A stretch of 19,985 bases of DNA from Haplosporangium gracile. Taxonomy: Eukaryota; Mortierellomycota; Mortierellomycetes; Mortierellales; Mortierellaceae. Location: assembly GCA_015499985.1 (NCBI GenBank), contig JAAAUF010000590.1:1-19985 (forward strand), written 5' to 3'. Both the position numbers and the translations under genes were made by a program. This document shows, one piece after another, positions 8,888 to 17,504 of this stretch. The notes under the pieces are model-generated. The model did no database searches. It was not told the DNA's origin and worked only from the letters and a program-made list of their open reading frames with translations. Positions within the stretch are counted from its first letter, which is position 1. Every line of letters starts with the position of its first letter.

Positions 8888-11822
8888 CTACAGAAGAACC
8901 TCCTGCCAGAGGACAGAGTCAGGGTTGAGAGCCTTGAACAATTCCATATCGAACGTCTGTCCAGGTCCCTCAGTATTATCCTTCATCAATCGCTGACACA
9001 TCTTGTCGATCGCAATCACAGACAGCACCGTCTGGATATAGGCATCAATCATGTCGTCAACTCCAAGACCCAACTGGTTGAAATCCTTGCGGTCCATCAA
9101 CAACAGACGCGCGGCCTCCGTGCTCCATTCGCCTGTGGGTGACTTGACAGACAGGTTGGTGCCCAACATCTCCCACGAGGTTATGGACGGGTCGTCCTCG
9201 AGGTAGCGGAGAAGAGGCTTACGGGCACGACGGGCGTAGATGCAGATCGGCCGGAACCCTTGCTTGTTACCGGCGACCATCATCCGGAGATCGGTTACGA
9301 AGGTGTTGTTCTTCTTGTTGGGGATCGTGCCGACGTGATAGAACTTGCCGTGGCGGGTCATGGATGACCAGGATGCATTGCCGACCAGCGACTGCACAAT
9401 GTACTTGTCGTAATGCTGAGGCGTGTCCATGAACTCCTGCAACTCCTCCTTGTTCGTAATTGTGTACACTCCCTGGCCTATAATGTCAACATAAGGCGAT
9501 TGTTAGTCAAGTGCCAGCGATAGAATCGTTATTGAAGCGAGCACGACATCAATATCCAAAAAATGCTTACCGGCGTTGGAGTAGGGGACTTTAACGACGG
9601 CATGGCCACCCATGCTGTCCAGCCAGAGCGGGATCTCGTTCTTGGTCACATTGTTGATCGTCTCAGGGACACGCACATGGAGTCCAGAATCAGCTAGTTC
9701 GGCGTTGAAGAACTCGTAGGCCTTGGCGGCCATCATCTTGTTGCGTCCTCCAGCCAGACAAGCGACCGTCTGGTTCATGACAATCGTCTTTGTGTACAGT
9801 GGGAACCGGTTCCATGGCTTCTGGGTCACATATCTGAAACAAGCCCTAATCGAGTGCCATTCTATAAAACGTAAGAAATAAACGCGTGTTAGCGAAATGA
9901 TGCACGATAGTAACGGATAAACGTAACTGTCTAGTATGTCTGTTGACAAAATGTGAGGAAACGTACCCTTCTTCTCGTCGCGGATGTACATGACGCGGTC
10001 GACCCACTTGACGGGAGGGTTTTGGTCATACTCGTAGAACTCAACCAGCCAGACTTTCTCCTTCATGACCTCTGCCAACGTCGACGCGTATCCACTCGCC
10101 TCCATCATGTTCTTGTCACACACAACAGCGAGTCCTCCCAAACTGCGATCTGCAGTGTCAATCATGTCCTTGAATGCCGACTCCAGGACCAGACGGTATC
10201 CTCCATGTTCCTACAGCATCAGAAAAAGAAAAGAAAAACAAGGAGAAGGAGAAGGCGGATGGCGATTCAACTGTCAGCAATGAGGAGGCCAAGCAAGCAG
10301 CAACAACCACAACAACAAAAACGGGTATCTCAACAAAACCGCGACTCTTTCTTCCAAGTTCGTTTTTCTGCACCCCCTTACATCTGATTCCGAAAGGAGT
10401 GGCATCGACTTTTGGCCAGAGGGACACGAGTTGGTCTCAACAATAATCATCTGGCGGTGTCCCGACGCGGTCGTGACATTGAACAAATCCGATCCTGTTT
10501 GGTGAAAAGGAAAGAGGAGGTCAGGTTAGCATCTATAACAAAAAAACACGACAACAGCTCGACATAACGCAACGAGACCGATTCCTTTTGGGAAAAACAC
10601 AACAAAAGTCTTTCACTCCCTCTCTTTGTTGTCGCTTTTGTTGTCGCTTTTGTTTGTGTTTCCAAACAGTAGAGTTATGTTCTCTCCCCACAAACAAAGA
10701 GCACTTCAGAAAGTGCTCTTACCTTCCTTTGTTCAAGTTGATGTGGACGAATGAATCGAGACACGCGTATTGGTTCTTTTTCTATTCCAAGTTTTTGCTT
10801 TTGCCCACGAGACACGGTCCTTTTCTCCTGCCTCAACCTTGGTGCCTCTTTCGTTTCGTGTTACGTTGTTTTCCACTCTCCCCTATTTCCCTCCCCTCAC
10901 TCTTTTGTTACTTTCACGCCTTTATGGGGGGGGGGAGGGGGTTTCGCCGTGTTCCCCTTCTTTTTAGACCACAAACACCAAACAATTATCAATCAGAGCC
11001 GACTGAACCCCATGGCGTACTGCTTGACCGATAATTAAAATACACATGAAGAGCTTTCTTACCTGCCCACTGAAAGTGCTTGGGAACGTAATCGAGACAC
11101 TTGCGCAAAACGTCCTCATTGACCTGAGGGTTCAAATGCATAAACCTCGCAATAATCCGTTCATTGCCCAACGAGAAAAAGTAGCTGACCATAGGGTGGA
11201 TCTGGGCGTTCAGCACACGCGGGTAGAAGTGCTTCTCGGACTCAAAATGGTCATTGGTGACCTGGTGACCATCGGGCGCGGATTTCTTGGGTTTGGGCTC
11301 CAAGTAGATCTCGCTGATCTTTTGAGTCGCCAAAGAGATTGCTGCAAGGTTGTTGGCCAGTGTAGTGTCGTCGTCCAGGTCTCCATTGTTGCTGCCTGCA
11401 CTTCCTCCGGCATACACGCTGCCGCCGCTGTGCTTTTCTCCTCCTGCGCTGTTGTTATCCTTATTGTGATTGTCAATTGCTTGATTGTGGCGATCGAGAT
11501 TAACGCCAGAGAGCGAGCCAAGGCTGATGTTCGAGTCGCCTGAACCACGGTCATGACGATGGAGACTGTTGTTGGTACTTTCAAGGTACTGGTCCAGCTT
11601 GGAGGCAATCGAGCCGGTCATGGAGGAGAGCTCGCTCTTGGAGATGGAGCCGCCTGGAGTGAGGGAGCCACCGCGCTTTTGGGAAGTAGTCGTCTCTGGG
11701 ACGGTGGGCTGGAGGGGCGGAGAGACATTGCCCTGGTTGGCATCCAATGGACCGACGGAGGGAGTAATTTTAGATGCGTCTGCAGCAGCTGCGGGGTGAG
11801 AATTGACTTGTGCGCTTATCAT
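8888..11822 (-). CDS. Uncharacterised protein with a circularly permuted ATP-grasp-like catalytic region
   Basis: Model: complement of exons 11063-11822, 10382-10494, 9967-10210, 9571-9861 and 8888-9477 (introns 568, 171, 105 and 93 nt), 665 residues; every junction keeps frame. Residues 1-165 are Ser/Asn/Gly-rich and probably disordered. The folded part begins near FYPRVLNAQIHPMVSYFFSLG. Motifs in order: VETNSCPSG (E273, N275, P278-S279-G280); a Rossmann-like LAVVCDKN...YASTLAEVM...VWLVEF...VDRVMYI; MNQTVACLAGGRNK (402-414); AVVKVPYSNAGQGVYTI with K463 and the G470-x-G472 loop; and FVTDLRMMV with D532 and R534. ATP-grasp ligases normally place E-x-N last; here it comes first, the arrangement of bacterial circularly permuted ATP-grasp proteins (the DUF404/DUF407 group), which also carry an E-x-N-x-x-x-P-S-G motif. 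The helical C-terminus (from about 580) is not obviously their alpha-E partner. Substrate unknown; ATP-dependent amide/peptide ligation is inference. Confidence 0.72.
10698..10719. repeat. Perfect 9-bp inverted repeat with 4-nt loop inside intron 1
   Basis: AGAGCACTT (10698-10706), loop CAGA, then AAGTGCTCT (10711-10719). On the transcribed minus strand it follows immediately after a donor-like GGTAAG, whose last bases overlap the stem. Confidence 0.85.
10926..10941 (+). repeat. G-run (G10-A-G5)
   Basis: Guanine homopolymer with a single interruption, in the long intron 1. It is C-rich in the transcript. Could form a G-quadruplex in DNA; prone to length error. Confidence 0.9.
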
Positions 11823-12074
11823 AGTCTTTAGAAGGAGTAAGGGAGGAAGGAATGGGAAAAAATAGGGTTTAATTTAAACTGTACAGAGGGAGGAAACAGT
11901 CAAAAGTGACTAGGAGACAGTCAAGTGAGAAAGGGATGAGGCAACCAACAAGAGAAAAGGGTAATGAGGCAAAAAGGAGTGAATGAGCTTGGCGGACACA
12001 GGAAGGGGAAGAGTAAGAAGAAGAAGAAAATGGTGGTGGTAAAAAGAGTGAAGAGCGGGTGGGCAGAGGAAAGA

Positions 12075-12119
12075 GGAAAAAGGAAAGAAAGGAAAGGGGA
12101 AAAAGGAAAGAAAGGAAAG
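12075..12119 (+). repeat. Purine tract with a 22-nt unit repeated twice (period 23)
   Basis: GGAAAAAGGAAAGAAAGGAA-type unit at 12075-12096 and again at 12098-12119, inside a longer A/G-only stretch. It lies about 250-300 bp upstream of the ATP-grasp-like start codon. Confidence 0.85.
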
Positions 12120-12240
12120 AGACGACAAATACAAAATAAAAGCGAAATCATAAACGACGAATCTTTCGATCATTAGAAAATGGTTAACTGATGAACGTGC
12201 AAAGAATATCACTAAAGGGACACCTGGAGGGACAGAGGAG

Positions 12241-12270
12241 TGCATGTGCATATGCATATGCATATGCATC
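12241..12270 (+). repeat. TGCATA hexamer array (five units), palindromic
   Basis: TGCATG, three TGCATA-type units and TGCATC in tandem; each unit centres on the palindrome ATGCAT. About 420 bp upstream of the ATP-grasp-like start. Confidence 0.85.
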
Positions 12271-12297
12271 GATTCCTTGTTCTCTCCTTGTCTCCTA

Positions 12298-12301
<4 letters not shown>

Positions 12302-12331
<30 letters not shown>
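12302..12331 (+). repeat. (CT)15 microsatellite
   Basis: Perfect CT dinucleotide repeat. It reads as GA on the strand of the ATP-grasp-like gene, about 480 bp upstream of its start codon. Confidence 0.95.
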
Positions 12332-12333
<2 letters not shown>

Positions 12334-12523
12334 CGCAACTCAATGGAATAATGCTTTTGCTGAAGCTTTTTCTGTAAGATTCATTCGGTGTTGTTCATTG
12401 TTTTTGTATCCTGCCTGCATCTTTCTTCTTCAATAAACGTTTACGAAAAGAAAAAAAAAAATATGAATGCAACACAATCCCTTTTTTTTCTTCCCCTCCT
12501 CTTTCCTTTCATCCTCCTACTGC

Positions 12524-12532
12524 AACCAATCA
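12524..12532 (+). promoter_or_regulatory. CCAAT box (AACCAATCA)
   Basis: Matches the RRCCAATSR consensus bound by the heterotrimeric CCAAT-binding complex (NF-Y/HAP). It lies about 700 bp upstream of the ATP-grasp-like start, so its target is unclear. Confidence 0.35.
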
Positions 12533-13260
12533 TTCAAACCAAACCGTCCACAACCCTACTCCGTCTCGCCCTGATAGGGAGCAGGTAGATGTCTGCAAGA
12601 CAGGACTACAGAAAGCTCTCTCACTCACACGCAAACATCGGACGCGCATTCTTTCATTCAACCTGCAATCCTTACTTCCACATCCTCTCCGTATCTTCTC
12701 ACCCTCTCTTTCTCTCTCCTCTTTGCCACCCCATCTGTTCAATGTGGTTCAAATTACACTTCCTGCCAAATGTCATGAGTCAATTGATACTGCATGAGAA
12801 AAATAATAACGGCCCGGCTATGCTTTTTACCTTTTTTTTCAGTTGAGTTGGTATGGAGATGAGCACTTGGGATTCTGGTTGTTAAAAGGATTCCAATCCG
12901 GCTATTTGGGGGGTCTAGGTATGCAGTAGTCAAGATAAAGATCGATAACAGAGAGAGGTCCTGATCGGCAAATAATAACAAGATGGGACTAGGTCGTAAC
13001 AGATATGGAATCAAAAGTGATTGAGATGTGTAGGAAGGAAAAAAACAAAAAAGAACAAAGGAGTTGGGTTGGATAGAGGAAAAAGGGAATAAAGGATGAA
13101 GAAGAGGGGTGGGCAGTTGATATTTATGGAGAGAAAAAGTGTCTGCGAGAGAGTCCTTGAGGCCACAATAACAAAGGCTTGAATGTCCACAAACAACGTG
13201 TGTCTACTTCACCTCGTGTGCCGTTTTGACGAACAAATAACATGCCTCCCATGAACAATC

Positions 13261-13279
13261 AAGCAAGCAAGCAAGCAAG
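13261..13279 (+). repeat. AAGC tetranucleotide array
   Basis: About four to five AAGC units in tandem, next to a CA-rich stretch. Confidence 0.85.
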
Positions 13280-13749
13280 GCAGCACACACAGACAAACAC
13301 ACAGAAACACTACATTTCTCATACAAACAAAAGAAAGGGAATAAAAAAAGCCGCGAATGAAATTGAATCGATAAACCATCATGGGTTTGCGAACGTGCGT
13401 CTGTGGGGTCTTCTATTTTTCATTTCATCCCTGTACACTGTCACTTTTCTTGCATGACTCGAAACAAAAAAGAGTTTCCTATCACCTCTGCAAGTCGGTG
13501 CAGGCAGAGATAATGTATGAATGAGTGGGACTTTATTTCATGTTGAACTTGTCCGATACCCTGTGGAGTTGACTTTATCCAATTTTTATTTTGTCCAGCT
13601 GCGCTTGGCTAAACCAGTTGTTGACCTCTCTTGCTCTGTTTTGTTTGTGCAGTATGTCTTTGGTGAGAGGACGAGCAAATACCAAGCAATCAATCCATCC
13701 CCAACACGGGCATAATGCACGTTCTTTCGTCCTACGATAATTCTGTGCT

Positions 13750-13762
13750 CTGATTGGTCAAT
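13750..13762 (-). promoter_or_regulatory. Extended CCAAT box (ATTGACCAATCAG on minus strand)
   Basis: The plus strand reads CTGATTGGTCAAT. The extended match to the NF-Y/HAP site is good, yet the nearest annotated start is 1.7 kb away. It may mark the promoter of an unrecognised transcript or be chance. Confidence 0.35.
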
Positions 13763-15107
13763 TTCCAGAACGTGTTCTCACCCTGCCAGTCTCATCGCAT
13801 ATCCACTACACACCTACTTCCGTCCCTGAGAAGACAAAAAAAAGTGATAAGCCACACATCGGCAAATAAATCTCTTGTTGTTTACATGGCTCAAGCATAC
13901 TTCTACGAATAAGAAGAAATTCGGACAAATAGATGCCTTTTTGCTACCCTGGGTTGGGCTAGAAGGAAGGTCGCTCACACATCATAGTCAATCGTATTCA
14001 TAGAGCGCATCTACTCTACCCTTCCCATTGATTCTTTATATAGCAGAAGTTATCAGGCTACGTCTACTACTTGCATTAGGAACATCATCTACCGTTCTCT
14101 CTTGGCCAAACTTGAGATATCCTACCTACATACACTTGCATTGTTCACCTAGAGTCGACAAACCCCTGAGAGACCAAGAAAGAGAAAAGAGTGGCACAAT
14201 GGGCATAATCATTAGTGAATGACATCAACAAACGCCTTCCCTCCCAATTATTCACCACTAACAAATCCCACTCATCAAACTTCAACCTTAGACACCTAAC
14301 ATCCGTTAAAAAAAAAAAGCGGTGCTCAAAACGACAAACAATCTACGAGCAAGCAAGACCAGACCAATACGTAACCACGAAACACAAGAGCAAACAGCAC
14401 TTTTTTTTTTTGTAAAAAAACAATGTGGGGGTAAGGAGGACGAGGAGGAAACGTGAAGCGCTAAGTGGAGTGATGAAAGGCGAGCACGGACGTGACGCGT
14501 TTAAAAGTAACATATTATCAACGGATACTTACTGAAAGGTGTTTGCTAACTTTTTGTGTGTTTGTGCTCATTCCAGCAGAACAGACTCAAAGTTATCGGC
14601 GAGTCTGTCCTTTGCCAGAACGGGAGCTTTATCCGCCTGGCGATTCAGCAAGCTGCTTCTTCAAATACATAGAGAGGCATGTACTGAAGTCATTTAAATA
14701 ATTCATCAACAGCTTTTGGTCGCCTTTGAGCAGCAAAGGCAATATAATGGATATAAAAGTAAAAAAGGGTAAGTGCGACGACTGATACTATTCTTGCTTG
14801 TCCAACGAAAAGTCTAATGGCAGATTGAGTAGTCCTGGCTTTCCCTCGTGAGCATATTGACCTGTTTTGTGTGAAAGCCGATGAAGAACTCTTGTGCGTC
14901 CAGATAAGTGCGGAGCATGTCTCGGTCTTGTATTTTCTCTAGAAATAAAACAGTTGACCCTACGAGCAAGCAATCGCCTCGTGTTCCATAGAAGAAAGAG
15001 AAATAGTGTACACAGAGTCATATCTCTAAGACTCAATTGCTTCTTCTCCGCGAATTAAACTGGCATTATCTAACGTAGATAAGACTTTTGACGTGTAAGA
15101 TTGTCTC

Positions 15108-15153
15108 CGTGCGCGTGCGCGCGCGCGTGTGTGTGTGTGTGTGTGTGTGTGTG
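15108..15153 (+). repeat. Alternating purine-pyrimidine tract, CG then TG (46 bp)
   Basis: Perfect pyrimidine-purine alternation: a CG-rich half (15108-15127) followed by (TG)n. Such sequence favours Z-DNA under negative supercoiling. It ends 288 bp upstream of the M20 hydrolase start codon. Confidence 0.9.
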
Positions 15154-15206
15154 GTGAGTGAACCTATTCATGGTCGGACACAGGAACAAAGGTTGGTGCC
15201 ATGTCG

Positions 15207-15238
15207 TTTTTACCCTTTTTACCCTGCCTTTTTACCCT
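15207..15238 (+). repeat. Three copies of TTTTTACCCT
   Basis: Copies at 15207-15216, 15216-15225 and 15229-15238, about 200-235 bp upstream of the M20 hydrolase start. The arrangement looks like a small array of a regulatory binding site; no factor is assigned. Confidence 0.7.
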
Positions 15239-15441
15239 AGCGTGCATTTTTTGCTCAAATCCGAGATCGCAATTTTTTTGCGTTTCGTTGCTTAATAAGG
15301 AATGATCGCTGCATTTTGAATTTCTCACGCACAACACAACGTACCACAACCACCACCTTTTTCCTCTTCTTTTCTCTCTTCTCCCACTCCACACAACCAC
15401 ACATCCTCCTCCTCCCTTATACAAGCAAACACAGAAAAACG

Positions 15442-17209
15442 ATGCAATTAAACCCCGGAAAGACTCTCCTCGAGGCGATCGACAAGGCCAACAATGACTT
15501 GCACGACCTCTCGCTCAAGATTCATAGCCACCCAGAACTGGGTTACAAGGAGTACTATGCCCACAAGACAGTGACTGATTTCATGGCTGAGAGAGGGTTC
15601 CATGTCACCCGTCATGCCTGTGATATTGAGACCGCTTTCATTGCAGAGTATGTTCATCAGGGTAGTAACCCTGTTGACTCTTCGCCTCTCCGGTCCGTTG
15701 GCTTCTGTTCTGAGGTATACTGTGGTTATTTGTTTATCGGGAGATGGAGTTGTGTTTGTAATTATACTGGCAGACTGATGGGAATATATTGTTAGATTTA
15801 CTAACCAATGTTTTCTTTCTTTCTAACGATAAAAGTACGATGCGTTGGCACTCGGTGGAAGCGGCGATAAGGTCATCCTTGGACAAGGATGTGGCCACAA
15901 CTTGATCTGCACCGTAAGTAGTCCCCCCCCCCCCCTCCCTCCCACTATCCCCTCCCCATGAGCCCCTATTGCTTTCCTCTATCTCTTTCTTAAGCTCCGA
16001 ACAATCGCGCATCTAACATGATTATCAACAATCCTACGATCAATTAGGCGGGAGTGACGGCTGCGTTGGGTGTAAAGGCAGCGATGGAGAAACACAACAT
16101 CAGGGGCAGAGTGCGTCTGTTGGGCACACCAGCAGAGGAGACATTGGGAGGCAAGCGACCCATGCTGGAGAGGGGGGCGTTTGATGGTCTGGATGCCTGT
16201 ATGATGATTCATCCAGGTCAATTCGATGTTCTGTACCGCCAACCTCTGGGGGTTGGTCGTCTTGAGATTGAATACCGTGGCAAGGCCGCTCATGCCTCTT
16301 CTAGTCCCTGGGAAGGTAACCTTGAATGGTTGAGCGGGTGTTGCTGTGAGGAATGGGGAATGAATGTCTAGGTTGAGAGAGTGTGTTCATTCTGATGATT
16401 AACCGACTGTTCGACTTTTTTTTTCTGTACTTGATTCAACCCATTTTCTTGTCCCCGTTGACGCGATGTTTACAGGCATTAATGCGTTGGATGCGATTGC
16501 AATGGCGTATAATGCTATCGGCCAGCTCCGTCAACAGACCCTGCCGACGAACCGCATTCACTCCATCGTCACCAACGGCGGCCAGGCTGCCAACAGTAAG
16601 TCAACTGTCAACTCTGGGAAAATCAACGGGCTTCACAGTCACATTTATTTGATCTCTAATTGCATAATCAATTATATATCCATACGATCTTTAGTTATTC
16701 CTGAAGTCGCCTCAATGATCACGCAGTACCGCGCAAACAAGAACGACGACCTCAACAAGCTGCACGACCAACTCATCGAGATCTTCGAGGCCGCCGCAGA
16801 GGCCACAGGATGCACCGTCACCGTCGACAAGACAATGGAATACATGCCTCTTCACAACAACTCCATCCTCTCCGACCGCTACGGCAAATACATGATATCC
16901 ATGGGTGTCCACTACAACTCGCGTCAAGTCGACGAGACTACCCCCGCGGGATCCACCGATATGGGGAATGTCACCCATGCCCTGCCTGGCATCCATCCTG
17001 TTTTTAACATTGCGAGTTTGGAGGGTGTCCGTGAACCGGGTCTGTCGACACATTCGCTGTTGTTTGCCGAGAGGTCTGGCACAGAGTTGGCGCACAAGAC
17101 GATGATCCGCGCGGCCAAGGCGCTTTCGTTGACGGGGCTGGATGTGCTTCTGGATGGTGAATTTACCAAGCAGGCTCACGATGAGTTTGAGAAGTCCAAG
17201 GAGCAGTAA
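15442..17209 (+). CDS. M20-family metallo-amidohydrolase / dipeptidase, PM20D2-like
   Basis: Model: exons 15442-15714, 15836-15913, 16048-16315, 16476-16595 and 16695-17209 (introns 121, 134, 160 and 99 nt), 417 residues, typical length for the family. Motifs: LHDLSLKIHSHPELGYKEY near the N-terminus, EYDAL (91-95), GCGHNL (C110, H112), GTPAEETLGGK (E147, E148), MMIHPGQFD (H172), an inserted dimerisation domain with AAHASSSPWEG...NALDAI and NGGQAANIIPEVA, STDMGNVTHALPGIHP (333-348) and THSLLFAE (H366). In M20D enzymes the Cys and His of CGH, a Glu of the EE pair, and two later His bind the two metal ions; all have counterparts here. The family hydrolyses dipeptides, acylated amino acids or amide conjugates; PM20D2 in animals acts on beta-alanyl and related dipeptides. 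No signal peptide, so cytosolic is inferred. Start chosen after a CT-rich leader; an upstream in-frame extension from 15316 is low-complexity. Confidence 0.88.
15923..15935 (+). repeat. Poly-C run (13 nt) in M20 hydrolase intron 2
   Basis: C homopolymer starting 9 nt after the GTAAGT donor at 15914. Confidence 0.9.
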
Positions 17210-17504
17210 TATAACTTTCTCTCTCTACTGCTTCCGCTGTGTAGATAAGGGATGAAGAGCTCTCTGAGATGTACATAGCATTGTTTTTGTATGTCAACAA
17301 CAAACATACAGCTTCAAAAATAAGTGTACTTTTGCTGTTATCGGAGATGCACCTAGCATGGTTATGAACTGCCGTTTTGATCGCATTTAGTTTTGTGTGT
17401 TTTTTTTCATGAGTATTCAGTTGTGCCTACTTTATTCTTGATGGATGCTCAGAAACAATTAAAAACAAATGTCTGTGCCTCATGCTTGACCTACGTCGAC
17501 TGTC

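Larger units (their letters stand above)
10495..11062 (-). other. Unusually long intron 1 (568 nt) of the ATP-grasp-like gene
   Basis: Donor GTAAGA at 11062, acceptor AACAG ending at 10495, with a near-perfect branch site TGCTAAC about 40 nt upstream of the acceptor. It is three to six times longer than the other introns in the window. It contains a G/C homopolymer, a perfect hairpin, a TTTTGTTGTCGC direct repeat on the plus strand (10621-10651) and an internal strong donor-like GGTAAGAGC. Confidence 0.7.
11823..15441. other. 3.6-kb intergenic region without a convincing gene
   Basis: This lies between the divergent starts of the ATP-grasp-like gene and the M20 hydrolase. Both strands hold only short open frames (mostly below 90 codons, one of 142 codons made of simple repeats), none with recognisable protein motifs or codon bias. 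It contains a duplicated purine tract, a TGCATA array, a CT microsatellite, an AAGC array, two CCAAT boxes, a TTTTTACCCT array and a long Z-DNA-prone CG/TG repeat, each listed separately. Expected content is two promoters and 5' leaders, possibly an unrecognised non-coding transcript. No tRNA was found. Confidence 0.6.

Noticed and set aside
9841..9861. Alternative acceptor TTTCAG closer to RYVTQKPW in the ATP-grasp-like gene
   Set aside because: Joining it to the phase-1 donor at 9966 yields an immediate stop; the upstream TATAG acceptor keeps the frame.
10588..11034. 148-codon plus-strand open frame inside intron 1 of the ATP-grasp-like gene
   Set aside because: Low-complexity Phe/Leu/Pro translation of pyrimidine-rich intron sequence, with no recognisable motif.
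11910..12338. 142-codon minus-strand frame upstream of the ATP-grasp-like gene
   Set aside because: Composed of translated CT, TGCATA and purine/pyrimidine repeats (runs of RE, MH, FFPF), so an artefact of simple sequence.
14644..14708. Minus-strand TGATGA and CTGA spaced like a C/D-box snoRNA
   Set aside because: No terminal stem forms between the sequences outside the two boxes, and the C box lacks the purine at its first position.
16712..17179. 155-codon minus-strand open frame opposite the last exon of the M20 hydrolase
   Set aside because: Antisense shadow produced by codon bias of a clearly coding exon; no family resemblance.
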